Part shown: positions 16,779-26,000 of the stretch, in pieces
Position numbering within the stretch: position 1 is the stretch's first letter
Layout: every line of letters starts with the position of its first letter
NCBI RefSeq assembly: GCF_016056375.1
Contig: NZ_JAEDAE010000004.1
Location: forward strand, 186,001-250,000
Source: Hymenobacter negativus
Lineage (GTDB): Bacteria > Bacteroidota > Bacteroidia > Cytophagales > Hymenobacteraceae
Direction of reading: 5' to 3'
DNA: 64,000 nucleotides
Translations under genes and position numbers: made by a program
The notes under the pieces: generated by a model
What the model was told of the DNA's origin: nothing
Seen by the model: only the letters and a program-made list of their open reading frames with translations
The model's database searches: none

Positions 16779-17663
16779 TTACCCCGCCGCCAGTGCCTCG
16801 GCACCACCCACGATTTCGAGAATCTCGGTCGTGATGGCCGCCTGACGCGTCCGGTTGTAGGTCAGTTTGAGCGACTTCAGGAGCTCACCGGCGTTGTCGG
16901 TGGCTTTGTCCATGGCCGTCATGCGGGCGCCGTGCTCCGAGGCGTTGCTTTCCAACACTGCCTTGTAGAGCTGAATCTTGATGGACTGCGGAATCAGCGT
17001 CTGCACGATGTCCTCCTTCGAGGGCTCGAACAGGTAGTCTACGTTCGACTCCGGCGTAGCCGTAGCGGGCGCTTCTTCCTGCACCAGCGGCAACAACTGC
17101 TGAGTGCGGATAATCTGCGTGGCCACGTTACGGAACTCGTTGTACACCATCACCACCTCGTCGTACTGCCCGTCGCGGAAGCCTTGCATGGCTACCTCGG
17201 CAGCGGCCCGCACCGTCTCGAACGACAGCTTGGCGAAGACGTGGGTGTAGTCGCCCACGGTCTGGCCGCGGCGGCCGTAGTAGTCGTGCGCTTTCTTGCC
17301 AATGGCCATCACCGAGATGTTGGCCGCCGGCAGGTTGCTGTAGCGCGAAGCAATGGCTGCGTTCACGCCCTTAAACACGTTGGTGTTGAAGGCACCCGCC
17401 AGACCACGGTCCGAAGTGATGGCAATGACCAACACCCGGCGCACCTCGCGGGCCACGCCGTAGTCGCTCACGATGTCGGAGTCGGCGTTGCGGGTCAGGT
17501 TGCTCAGGATGGCATTCAGACGCTGGGCGTAGGGCCGCATCCGCACGATGTTGTCCTGGGCCCGGCGCAGCTTGGCCGCCGCCACCATTTTCATGGCTTT
17601 GGTAATCTGCTGCGTGCTGGTCACCGACTGAATGCGGTTGCGGACTTCTTTTAAGCTTGCCAT
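16779..17663 (-). CDS. atpG: ATP synthase F1 gamma subunit
   Basis: 294 residues, normal length. The N-terminal helix MASLKEVRNRIQSVTSTQQITKAM and the C-terminal helix TYNRTRQAAITTEILEIVGGAEA form the central rotor shaft. SDRGLAGAFN is the conserved family segment. Last gene of the operon, followed by a strong terminator; atpD and atpC do not follow, as is usual in Bacteroidota, where they lie elsewhere. Confidence 0.97.
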   Translation of the reverse strand: MASLKEVRNRIQSVTSTQQITKAMKMVAAAKLRRAQDNIVRMRPYAQRLNAILSNLTRNADSDIVSDYGVAREVRRVLVIAITSDRGLAGAFNTNVFKGVNAAIASRYSNLPAANISVMAIGKKAHDYYGRRGQTVGDYTHVFAKLSFETVRAAAEVAMQGFRDGQYDEVVMVYNEFRNVATQIIRTQQLLPLVQEEAPATATPESNVDYLFEPSKEDIVQTLIPQSIKIQLYKAVLESNASEHGARMTAMDKATDNAGELLKSLKLTYNRTRQAAITTEILEIVGGAEALAAG

Positions 17664-17677
17664 TTAAACTTGATATC

Positions 17678-17742
17678 GGTTGTTGGTTGTCAGTTGTCAG
17701 AGGGTTGTCAGCCATTAGCCAGGGCTAACAGCTGACAACCCT
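17678..17742. repeat. STRR-like array and long hairpin between atpA and atpG
   Basis: Heptamer-like units (GTTGTCA, repeated imperfectly three to four times from 17678 to 17711) run into a hairpin: arm 17701-17712 pairs with 17731-17742 (12 bp), and inside it TTAGCC pairs with GGCTAA. The whole structure lies in the 90-bp gap between the atpA stop and atpG start. Confidence 0.7.
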
Positions 17743-17753
17743 TAATGGACAAC

Positions 17754-19337
17754 TTACTTGCCGGCGTAGTTCGCCGAAACGTCCTTGGCTACCTCGCGGA
17801 TGGCCTTGGTGCCAGCGTCCTCCAGCTTGCCGGCTTTCAGGGCCTTCAGCACGTCGGGATAACGCGAGTTCATCGTCTGACCGAACTCCTTTTCGAACTC
17901 ACGCACGCGGTTCACGGGCACGTTGTCGAGGAGGCCGTTGGTGGCGGCGTAGATGATGGCCACCTGGTCCTCCACCTTCACGGGCGAGTACTGGGGCTGC
18001 TTCAGGATTTCGAGGTTGCGACGGCCGCGCTCGATGGTGAGCTTGGTCGAGGCGTCGAGGTCGGAGCCGAACTTGGCGAAGGCTTCCAGCTCGCGGAACT
18101 GGGCCTGGTCGAGCTTCAGCGTACCGGCCACTTTCTTCATCGACTTAATCTGAGCGTTACCACCCACACGCGATACCGAGATACCCACGTTGATAGCCGG
18201 GCGAACACCCGAATTGAACAGGTTGGTCTCGAGGAAAATCTGGCCGTCCGTAATCGAAATCACGTTGGTCGGAATGTAAGCCGATACGTCACCAGCCTGC
18301 GTCTCAATCAAAGGAAGAGCCGTCAGCGAGCCACCACCTTTCACGAGGTGCTTGATGCTGTCGGGCAGGTCGTTCATGTCGCGGGCGATTTCGTCCGAGG
18401 CATTGATTTTAGCGGCGCGCTCCAACAGGCGGCTGTGCAGGTAGAATACGTCGCCGGGGTAAGCCTCGCGGCCCGGAGGACGACGGAGCAGCAGCGACAC
18501 CTCGCGGTAAGCCACAGCTTGCTTCGACAAGTCATCGTACACCACGAGGGCTGGACGGCCCGTGTCGCGGAAGTACTCGCCGATAGCGGCACCGGTGAAG
18601 GGAGCGTAGAACTGCAGCGGAGCGGGGTCCGAAGCCGAAGCCGACACCACCACCGTGTAGTCCATAGCACCACCCTTGGTCAGAGCGTTTACCACCTGGG
18701 CCACGGTCGAGGCCTTCTGGCCCACGGCTACGTAGATGCAGAACACGGGCTCGCCGCGCTCGAAGAACTCGCGCTGGTTGATGATGGTATCGATGGCCAC
18801 GGCCGATTTGCCGGTTTGGCGGTCACCGATAATCAGCTCGCGCTGGCCCCGGCCAATCGGAATCATCGCGTCAATCGACTTGATGCCGGTTTGCATGGGT
18901 TCCGTCACGGGCTGACGGAAGATTACGCCGGGGGCTTTGCGCTCCAGCGGCATGTCGTACAGCTCGCCCGAGATGGGGCCGCGGCCGTCGATGGGCTGGC
19001 CCAGCGTGTTCACCACGCGGCCAACGATGCCCTCGCCCACTTTGATGGAGGCGATTTTGTTGGTGCGCTTCACCGTAGCGCCTTCCCGGATTTCCGAGTA
19101 GTCGCCGAGCATTACGGCACCCACGTTGTCTTCTTCCAGGTTGAGCACGAGGCCTTGCAGGCCGTTCTCGAATTCAATCAGTTCGCCGGCCTGGGCTTTG
19201 CTCAGACCGTAGATGCGGGCCACGCCGTCGCCGACCTGCAACACGGTGCCGACTTCTTCCAGCTCGGCTTCCGACTTGAAATTGGACAGTTGCTGCCGCA
19301 GGATTGCGGAGACTTCATCCGGACGTACTTCTGCCAT
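17754..19337 (-). CDS. atpA: ATP synthase F1 alpha subunit
   Basis: 527 residues. It has the N-terminal beta-barrel, the P-loop [14 protein letters not shown], the Walker B region [17 protein letters not shown], the alpha-specific signature [14 protein letters not shown], and the C-terminal helical domain. It forms the regulatory nucleotide-binding positions of the F1 hexamer with the beta subunit, which is not encoded in this window. The alpha subunit is intact. Confidence 0.98.
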   Translation of the reverse strand: MAEVRPDEVSAILRQQLSNFKSEAELEEVGTVLQVGDGVARIYGLSKAQAGELIEFENGLQGLVLNLEEDNVGAVMLGDYSEIREGATVKRTNKIASIKVGEGIVGRVVNTLGQPIDGRGPISGELYDMPLERKAPGVIFRQPVTEPMQTGIKSIDAMIPIGRGQRELIIGDRQTGKSAVAIDTIINQREFFERGEPVFCIYVAVGQKASTVAQVVNALTKGGAMDYTVVVSASASDPAPLQFYAPFTGAAIGEYFRDTGRPALVVYDDLSKQAVAYREVSLLLRRPPGREAYPGDVFYLHSRLLERAAKINASDEIARDMNDLPDSIKHLVKGGGSLTALPLIETQAGDVSAYIPTNVISITDGQIFLETNLFNSGVRPAINVGISVSRVGGNAQIKSMKKVAGTLKLDQAQFRELEAFAKFGSDLDASTKLTIERGRRNLEILKQPQYSPVKVEDQVAIIYAATNGLLDNVPVNRVREFEKEFGQTMNSRYPDVLKALKAGKLEDAGTKAIREVAKDVSANYAGK

Positions 19338-19348
19338 TGTATGGGGAA

Positions 19349-19448
19349 TTAAGTAGTAGTTAGTAGTAAGTAGCTAGTAGCAAGTAGTTGGTATCCAGAG
19401 GAAAGCGTAGCGTTAGCTAACTACTTATTACCTGATACTTAATACTTA
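19349..19448. repeat. STRR-like array in the atpH-atpA gap
   Basis: Short A/T-rich units of the AAGTAGTA / GTTAGTAG / TAAGTAGC type run through 19349-19390. A second set of related units in opposite orientation (CTACTTATTA, GATACTTAATACTTAA) fills 19413-19448. Together they form a loose imperfect inverted repeat in the 116-bp gap between atpH and atpA. Confidence 0.65.
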
Positions 19449-19453
19449 AAACC

Positions 19454-20014
19454 CTACAGTTTGCTTTGATATGAATTTTCTTGCAGCGAAGTGCGCATCC
19501 GGCGGAGGCTGGTGCGCACAGAATCGTCAATCTGATTGTCGCCCACCCGCAGCACGAAGCCGCCGATGAGTTCGGGGTCCACCTTCTCGGTGAGCTGCAC
19601 CTCGGTAAGACCGGTTTGCTGGGTTACCAGCTTGCGGATTTCGAGACGGGCAACGGCCGTGAGCGGCGTAGCCGACGTTACTTCGGCCGACTGAATGCCC
19701 TGCATGGCGTTGTACTGCGCCAGAAACTCGGGCCCGATGCCTTCGATGGCCGACTCACGGTTTTTCTCGGTCAGGATGGTGAAGAAGCGCAGCGTCATGT
19801 CCGACACCTTGCCGCCGAAGATGGCCTTCAGGATGGCCAGCTTCTTGTCGTGCTTCACAATCGGGTTGCGCAGCAGCAGACGCAGCTCGCGGCTTTCGGC
19901 CATGGTCTTGCTCAGCAGGTCCATGTCCTCTTTCACTGCGCTCAGGGTGCCTATCTCCTTGCCCAAGTCGAGGAGCGACTTGGCGTAGCGGGCCGCTACT
20001 CGTTGGTCAGCCAT
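19454..20014 (-). CDS. atpH: ATP synthase F1 delta subunit (OSCP homologue)
   Basis: 186 residues. The N-terminal helical domain starts ADQRVAARYAKSLLDLGKE, the middle part holds LLLRNPIVKHDKKLAILKAIF, and the C-terminus has VDPELIGGFVLRVGDNQIDDSVRTSL. It links the F1 head to the peripheral stalk formed by AtpF. Position between atpF and atpA is standard. Confidence 0.97.
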   Translation of the reverse strand: MADQRVAARYAKSLLDLGKEIGTLSAVKEDMDLLSKTMAESRELRLLLRNPIVKHDKKLAILKAIFGGKVSDMTLRFFTILTEKNRESAIEGIGPEFLAQYNAMQGIQSAEVTSATPLTAVARLEIRKLVTQQTGLTEVQLTEKVDPELIGGFVLRVGDNQIDDSVRTSLRRMRTSLQENSYQSKL

Positions 20015-20023
20015 ATTATTGGG

Positions 20024-20104
20024 GGTATAAGGAATATGGGATAGGGAATAAGCGAATCAGGCCTATTGCAGCCCTATACCCTATTCCTTTTCCCTTCTAC
20101 CCTT
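20024..20104. repeat. STRR-like array in the atpF-atpH gap
   Basis: Units related to GGGATAG/GGAATA run through 20024-20051, and their complement (CCCTATACCCTATTCC, CCCTTCTACCCTT) through 20072-20104. They give an imperfect stem of about 18 bp (AAGGAATATGGGATAGGG against AAGGAATAGGGTATAGGG when both are read in one sense). Confidence 0.65.
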
Positions 20105-20600
20105 AATTAAGTTTAACGTCTTTCAGGTAAGAATCGACCAGCTGCGTTTGGGCGGCGGGGTCGGCGAGTTCGCGGCGCAGGATGCGCTCGGCGATGTCGA
20201 GTGACAGCTTGGCGGCGGTATTTTTTACTTCGGCCAGGGCTGCGTTTTTCTCCTGCTGGATGGCTTCGCGGGCTTGCTGGATGATGGTGTTGGCTTCGGC
20301 GGTAGCGCGGGCCTTTTCGGCTTCGCGGTGCTGGTTGGCCATTTGGGTGGCTTCCTGCATCATGCGGTCGCGCTCGAGGCGGGCATCGGTCAGCAACTTT
20401 TCGTTGCCGGCTTTCAGCTGCTGCATTTCAAGCTTGGCCTGGTCGGCCATGCGCAGGGCGCCTTCGATGCTGTCTTCGCGCTCTTTGAGGGCGAGCAGAA
20501 TCGGCTTCCAGGCAAACTTCGCCAGCAGGAACAGTACCAGCAGGAAGATAACCAGTTGCCAGAAAATCAGGCCGAGTTCGGGGGATAAGAAAGCTGGCAT
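20103..20600 (-). CDS. atpF: ATP synthase F0 b subunit
   Basis: 165 residues from the ATG at 20600. The N-terminus PAFLSPELGLIFWQLVIFLL gives a single membrane helix, followed by a long charged coiled coil rich in Ala, Glu and Lys (KEREDSIEGALRMADQAKLE onward). Dimers form the peripheral stalk. The upstream in-frame extension to 20648 lacks homology and is excluded. Confidence 0.96.
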   Translation of the reverse strand: MPAFLSPELGLIFWQLVIFLLVLFLLAKFAWKPILLALKEREDSIEGALRMADQAKLEMQQLKAGNEKLLTDARLERDRMMQEATQMANQHREAEKARATAEANTIIQQAREAIQQEKNAALAEVKNTAAKLSLDIAERILRRELADPAAQTQLVDSYLKDVKLN

Positions 20601-20669
20601 AATGAGTATTGGAATGGGAAGCTGGCCTGTGAAAACCGGCCTCAACAATTACTGATAGTAGGAGCAGGT

Positions 20670-20714
20670 AAGCCCGCCGCGCCACCTGCATGTGCAGCAG
20701 CGGGCGGCGGGCTT
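20670..20714. other. stable GC-rich hairpin between atpE and atpF
   Basis: An 11-bp stem (AAGCCCGCCGC at 20670-20680 with GCGGCGGGCTT at 20704-20714) encloses a second small palindrome CTGCA-TG-TGCAG. It follows the atpE stop on the transcript. No T-run follows, so it is more likely an mRNA-stability or processing element than a terminator. Confidence 0.6.
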
Positions 20715-20754
20715 CCTTACTACTTCCGAGCCCTCACAGGCCCGGCCGACTGCC

Positions 20755-21030
20755 TTAAACGAGCTTGGTCCAGATGAGTACGCAGACTACGACTGCGAAC
20801 AGGCCCAGACCTTCAATCAGAGCGGCGGCGATAATCATAGCCGTCTGGATTTTGCCCGAAGCTTCCGGCTGACGGCCGATAGCATCCATGGCGCTGCCAC
20901 CGATGCGGCCAATGCCCAGGCCTACGCCCAGAGCCACCAGACCTGCACCGATACCGGCACCCATTACAGCCAAACCAGGACCGTAGTTAGCGGCCATAGC
21001 AGCCACTTGCAACAACAAAGAGAGCAACAT
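20755..21030 (-). CDS. atpE: ATP synthase F0 c subunit
   Basis: 91 residues, two membrane helices. Helix 1 is glycine-rich (GPGLAVMGAGIGAGLVALGVGLG), the polar loop is RQPEA, and helix 2 has the ion-carrying Glu in AALIEGLGLFAVVVCVL. The helix-2 sequence around the Glu looks like a proton-type c subunit; no Na-binding Gln/Ser set is obvious. The ATG at 21030 gives the compact protein; the in-frame upstream region would cross an 11-G tract and is excluded. Confidence 0.96.
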   Translation of the reverse strand: MLLSLLLQVAAMAANYGPGLAVMGAGIGAGLVALGVGLGIGRIGGSAMDAIGRQPEASGKIQTAMIIAAALIEGLGLFAVVVCVLIWTKLV

Positions 21031-21077
21031 AAAAATTGGAAAAAGGGGAAAAAGAAAAAGTTCGTCAGTCCCGCAGC

Positions 21078-21088
21078 GGGGGGGGGGG
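21078..21088. repeat. homopolymer tract of 11 G in the atpE leader
   Basis: An uninterrupted G11 on the plus strand (C11 in the transcript) lies 48 bases upstream of the atpE start and 65 bases downstream of the atpB stop. Tracts of this length are prone to replication slippage and to sequencing error. Confidence 0.9.
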
Positions 21089-21152
21089 ATTGCCACGGTC
21101 TGGCCGAAACAGCCAGTTGGCAGGCGGCGGGCGCCCGTCCGGTTAAGTTAGA

Positions 21153-22217
21153 TTAGTGGGCGGCGTGGGGAGCGGTGCCGTCCTCGTTGTAGCCGATTTG
21201 CAGGTCGGCGTCGTGGTGTTCTTCCACCGCGCCACCGATGTACATCGAGGTGAGCAGGGTGAAGATGAAGGCCTGCAGCAGGGCCACCAGCAATTCGAGC
21301 ACGTTGATGAACAAGCCGAAAGCCAAAGTCACCGGCGCTACGGCCCACGATTTAAAGATGAACACCAGGCTGATGAAGCTCAGCACCACGATGTGGCCCG
21401 CCGTGATGTTGGCGAACAGACGAATCATGAGCGAGAAGGGCTTGGTGAAGATGCCAATTACCTCTACGATAATCATGATGGGCAACAGGGGCTTGGGCAC
21501 GCCGGGAGTGGCGAAGATGTGAGCCCAGTAATACTTGTTGCTCGAAGCCAGCGTGATAATGAGTGTCAGCACAGCCAGCACCATGGTCACGGCGATGTTG
21601 CCGCTGAGGTTGGCCGCACCGGGCGTGAGACCCAGCAGGTTGTTGAACCAGATGAAAAAGAACACCGTGAGCAGGTACGGCATGTAACGCTCGTACTTAG
21701 GACCGATGTTTTTCTTGGCTACTTCGTCGCGGATGAAAACGATGATGGGCTCAAAGAACGACTGAATGCCTTTGGGAGCGCGGCCGTGGTTCTTGCGGTA
21801 GCCGCTAGCCACAGCAGTGAAGATGACCAGCATCAACACGGCGCTGCCGATGAGGGCGGCAATGTTTTTGGTGATGGAGAAGTCGTAGACTTTGCTGCCA
21901 TCGGTGCTCACGAGCTTCTCGTGGTCGAGCTTCAGACCGTCGTATTCTTTAGCGGGACCTTCCGATTCACCGTTCGAAATATGCTTCGAAGAGAACACCG
22001 ACAAACCTTTGCCGGGACGGTAGGCGATGATGGGCAGGTAGGTGGTAAAGTTGCCGTTGTCGGTAGCCAGCCAATGCCACTCGTGCGAATCGCCGATGTG
22101 GTGCAAAATCATTTCGCCGGGATTGAAGCCTTCGGCCTTGGCGCCCTCACCCGCGGGCTCATTAGCGAAAACGGAGAGGGAAACGAAACAAAGAAGAATC
22201 GACAGTAAACGCTTCAT
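21153..22217 (-). CDS. atpB: ATP synthase F0 a subunit
   Basis: 354 residues, longer than the proteobacterial form because of an N-terminal signal-like helix (MKRLLSILLCFVSLSVFA) and a periplasmic segment of about 100 residues, as usual in Bacteroidota. The proton-channel helices include the essential Arg in FTKPFSLMIRLFANITAGHIV and a C-terminal helix with ALLQAFIFTLLTSMYIGGAV. The C-terminus is His-rich (EEHHDADLQIG ... APHAAH). Confidence 0.96.
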   Translation of the reverse strand: MKRLLSILLCFVSLSVFANEPAGEGAKAEGFNPGEMILHHIGDSHEWHWLATDNGNFTTYLPIIAYRPGKGLSVFSSKHISNGESEGPAKEYDGLKLDHEKLVSTDGSKVYDFSITKNIAALIGSAVLMLVIFTAVASGYRKNHGRAPKGIQSFFEPIIVFIRDEVAKKNIGPKYERYMPYLLTVFFFIWFNNLLGLTPGAANLSGNIAVTMVLAVLTLIITLASSNKYYWAHIFATPGVPKPLLPIMIIVEVIGIFTKPFSLMIRLFANITAGHIVVLSFISLVFIFKSWAVAPVTLAFGLFINVLELLVALLQAFIFTLLTSMYIGGAVEEHHDADLQIGYNEDGTAPHAAH

Positions 22218-22256
22218 CCAAAGTTAATTAATGGCAAATTTCAGGCTAACGCATTA

Positions 22257-22661
22257 TCATTGCGTGACTTGCTTTTCTGAAATCGGCCGCAAGTTACTCA
22301 AAGTAGCCCAGATTTCAAACCCAGCCCACGAAAAGTACAGGATGAAGAAGGCACCGAGGAAGGTCCAAACACCCCGCGGTTCCCTGGCAATTCCGCCCGC
22401 CAGTAGCCACGTCACGAGGCCCAATGAGACCAGCAAACGGGCCGTCATTCCTATCAAATAACCCATGGCGAGGCTGTTCGGGTCGCGCGCCACGAGGCGC
22501 GCCGTGAGGCTATAGGCGAAGTAGGTGAGCGCCGCCATCACCACAAAAATGAGCCCCGTGCGCGGGTGCACCACGGCCGTTCCATACACGCGGTGCAACG
22601 TGTAGATGGGCAAGGCCAGCGCGGCGGTGAAGACAAGGAACTGGCGCAGGAATTTGGGCAT
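22257..22661 (-). CDS. AtpI-like small membrane protein of the ATP synthase operon
   Basis: 134 residues, four predicted helices. It lies between the AtpZ-like gene and atpB, with 39 bp to atpB and 27 bp to the upstream stop, so it is part of the operon. Sequence motifs are weak (YGTAVVHPRTGLIFVVMA, GYLIGMTARLLVSLG). Position and topology match the AtpI-like helper found at this place in Bacteroidota, thought to assist c-ring assembly or Mg uptake; that role is inferred. Confidence 0.65.
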   Translation of the reverse strand: MPKFLRQFLVFTAALALPIYTLHRVYGTAVVHPRTGLIFVVMAALTYFAYSLTARLVARDPNSLAMGYLIGMTARLLVSLGLVTWLLAGGIAREPRGVWTFLGAFFILYFSWAGFEIWATLSNLRPISEKQVTQ

Positions 22662-22688
22662 AAACTCTCGGGAAAGAACCTGCGGCCC

Positions 22689-22922
22689 TTACAGCGACTC
22701 TTTTGTAAGGCTGCGAATAACCTGGAACACGGCGGCGAACACGCCCAGCAGCAGCAACCCAATGGTAAGCCAGGGTTGGGTATGGAAACGGCCGTCGAGC
22801 CAGGTGCCCAGCCAGGCGCAGCCCCCAATGATGGCCAGCATCTGAAAGGCCAGGCCGGAATACTTCATGACGGCCTGCAGGCGGTTGTTGCCCGTGGGCT
22901 GGGGGTCGGCGGGAGTGGGCAT
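22689..22922 (-). CDS. AtpZ/AtpI-family protein (F0 assembly factor)
   Basis: 77 residues from the ATG at 22922. Two membrane helices with the family pattern YSGLAFQMLAIIGGCAWLGTWLDG and PWLTIGLLLLGVFAAVFQVIRS. AtpZ-type proteins head many atp operons and are linked to Mg/Ca transport or F0 assembly. A TTG 27 bases upstream is in frame but lies on top of the -7 promoter box, so the ATG is preferred. First gene of the operon. Confidence 0.82.
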   Translation of the reverse strand: MPTPADPQPTGNNRLQAVMKYSGLAFQMLAIIGGCAWLGTWLDGRFHTQPWLTIGLLLLGVFAAVFQVIRSLTKESL

Positions 22923-22946
22923 GGGCGGGATGGAAAAGACGGTTGA

Positions 22947-22977
22947 CAAAGTTACGGCGCGGGCCGGGCTACGTTTG
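22947..22977. promoter_or_regulatory. divergent pair of -7 boxes: ATP synthase operon (-) and SprE/PorW gene (+)
   Basis: On the minus strand TAACTTTG (22954-22947) lies 24 bases before the AtpZ-like ATG. On the plus strand TACGTTTG (22970-22977) faces the SprE/PorW gene. Both match TAnnTTTG exactly and are 15 bases apart, so polymerases at the two sites would compete. Neither has a clear TTG at the right spacing. Confidence 0.5.
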
Positions 22978-23088
22978 CCCGGGGAAAAACGTAATTTTAC
23001 CCGTGCGGCTTCGTTATCTGACAGAGCCGTCGAACATTTCCGGCTGCTTTGGGCGTTCCGGCTGCTCCGGACCGTCCTTTCCCTTGCT

Positions 23089-26000
23089 TTGATTTTGACA
23101 CATTATTCGCTGACATATCGCTGGGCTGCGCTGCTCACCTTCCTGCTCGGAGTGGGAGCGGCGGGCTGCGCATCGGACAAAAACCTGGTGGCGCACGCCT
23201 TCAACAACGTGGCCGCCCGCGACAACGCCTATTTCCTGGCCCGCGAGAAATTGCACGCGGCCGAGGACAAGATGTACGCGGCCCGCGTGAACGATTACAA
23301 CCAGACGCTGCCGCTGTTCCCCACGCTGGACAGCGCCAGTGTGAAGGCCAACCGGGCCGATTTGAACGACATTATCAAGAAGGCGTCGATGCCGATTCAG
23401 AACCGGCCGGGCTCGGACTGGACGGATGATGCCTATATCCTGGTGGGCTGGGCGCGGTTTTATCAGATGCAGTTTGACGACGCGGGACAAACCTTTAAGT
23501 ATGTAAATTCGACCAGCAAGGATGCCAATGCCAAGCACGAAGCGCTGATTGGGCTGATGCGCACGTTTGTGGCGCAGGGCGAGATGGAAAGCGCGAAGGC
23601 CGTATCTGATTTGCTGGACAAAGAAGAAGGTCTGCCGCAGGATGCGCGCCAGCTGTTTCTGACGCGGGCCGACTACTATATCCGCACGGAGGAGCCGGCC
23701 AAGGCCATTCCGCAGCTGGAGAAGGCCATTCCGTTAATAGAGTTCAAGAACGAGCGGTCGCGTACGCGCTACATTCTGGCGCAGCTGTACCAGGATGCAG
23801 GCGAGAACAAGAAGGCCTACGAGCAACTGGAGCAGATTATTGCCCGCAACCCGCCGTATGAGCTGGACTTTCAGGCCAAGCTAATGCTGCCGCAGGTATC
23901 GGACCTGAGCCCGGCCGACCGCGTGAAGCTCAATAAGAACTTCGCCGACCTGCTGAAAGACCCGAAGAACAAGGACTACCGCGACAAAATCTACTACGAG
24001 ATGGCGCGGCTGAACTATCGCGAAAAGAACTACCCCGAGGCGCTGAAGCTGCTGCGGCAGTCCGTCAAAGCCACGACCACCAACCGCCTCCAGAAAAGCT
24101 ATACCTACCTGCTGGCCGGCCGCATCTACTACGAGAACCTGCAGAAGTACCGCCTCGCGGCGGCTTACTACGACAGCACGGTGCAGAACCTGAACAAGGA
24201 GGCCAAAACCTATGCTGCCATTAAGGAGCGTAGCGGCATTCTGAAGGACTTTGCCAAGCAATACACCATCATCGAAACGCAGGACAGCCTGCAGGCGCTG
24301 GCCAAACTGGCACCCGATGCGCTAAGCCAGCAACTCAACACCTACGCCGAAGCTGAATTAGCAGCCAAAAAAGCTGCTGCCGACCGGCTGGCTGCGCAGC
24401 AAAAGAAGCAGGCAGCAGCAGCCGAGTTTGCCAGCCGTACCACCTCCAGCAGCAGCGGCCTGGGCAGCAACCTGCCGGGGGGGGCCAACAGTCCCGACCC
24501 GATGGCCTTTGACCCTACGGCGGTGGCGGTGGGGGCTCAGTGGTATTTTGACAACCCGGCGACGCTGGGCACAGCACGCGCCGACTTTATCCGGAAATGG
24601 GGCGACCGGCAGTTGCAGGACAATTGGCGCACCAGCCGGCAGACCAGCAGCTCACCCAATGCGACGACCAATGGGGGGGTGCCGTTGTCGATGACCGGCA
24701 ACGACAATACGCGGGTGAATGGCGGCCGGCCCGACTCGGCGGCCACAGCCGCTGCTGCCAACCCCAATGCAGCCAAAGATGCCTTGGTAGCGCAGTACCG
24801 CAAAGATATTCCCACAACGCCGGCTCAATTGGCTGCTTCCGACAAGCAGGTGGAGGGCGCGCTGTATGAGTTGGGCGGCATCTACAAAGAGCAGCTGAAG
24901 GAGCGCGAAAAGGGCTTCGAGACTTACGAAAAGCAGGTGACTCGCTACGCGCGCGGCGAACACGCGCCCGATGCCTACTATCTGCTGTACCTGTACTACA
25001 AGGACCTGAACGACGCGGCCAAAACCGCGCAGTACGCGGCGGCGCTGCAACGCGAATTTCCGCAGTCGCTCTACGCTAAGCTGATTGCCGACCCACTGTA
25101 CCGCGAGCACCAGCTGGCGCTGCACAACGCCGTAGCCAGCCGCGTCGATTCGGCTTTCACCTACTACAAAAACCAGGAATTCCGTAAGGCCACCGCAGTA
25201 CTGACGCGCACCGAGCAGCAGTACCCCAAGAGCGACCTCAGCGACCGGGTGGCCTACCTGAAAACGCTGCTCGTAATTCGGACGCAGCCACCGCTCACGG
25301 CTCGCTCCTCGGTGGAAAAGTTTTACAAGGACTACCCGGAAAGCCCGCTAGTGCCCCAGGCCCAGGCACTGGCCGCGACTTATCAGAAGAAGGACGATGG
25401 CCAGATTGCCGGCGCGCTGGCTTCGACCGAAAAGCCCGTGGTCTCCATTTTTCGCCCGGGTGAAATTGACAACCGCATGCGCATTGTGTATCGGGAGGGC
25501 GACAGTCCGGCCAAAGCCTTGGGCCCGACAAGCATGCCGGCAACGCCTCTCGTAACGCCAGCGTCTACAGCGCCGACGCCGGATGCGATGCGGCCTCGCT
25601 CCAAGTCCTCGGCTCCTGTTGAAGCCAAGCCGGAAACGGAGAATTCGGCCAACGCGGTGGGTTTGTCCACTACTGCTGCAGGCGAAGCTTTAACTACTAC
25701 TCCAGGCAAAAACGCGTCCCCCGCGCTCACGCCGGGCTCGGTACCAGTAGCTGCCGCTCCGGTTCGGAAAGGTCGGCCTACCCGCAAACAATTGGCCGAC
25801 GAAGCGGCAGCGAAAAAAGCGGCAACCTCCGCAGCAGCAACTTCTGCTACGGGCGCTTTGCCAACAGCTACTCCAGGTAGCAGCCCGACTACTACCGTAT
25901 CTGCACCAGCGCCCCTACCGACTGCTGCCGCTGCACCGAACGGGGCACCGGGTGCAACAATACCCGCAACGACGGCTCCTGTTCGCAAAGGCCGCCCCAC

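Noticed and set aside
17745..19352. A 535-codon open frame on the plus strand, opposite atpA, and similar long antisense frames opposite other genes
   Set aside because: High G+C codon use keeps antisense frames open; the sequence shows no domain or signal peptide and the opposite strand encodes an unmistakable, full-length atpA.
22219..22226. TAACTTTG on the minus strand just before the atpB start, as an atpB promoter
   Set aside because: It ends one base before the ATG, so transcription would begin inside the coding region; no suitable -33 box is present.
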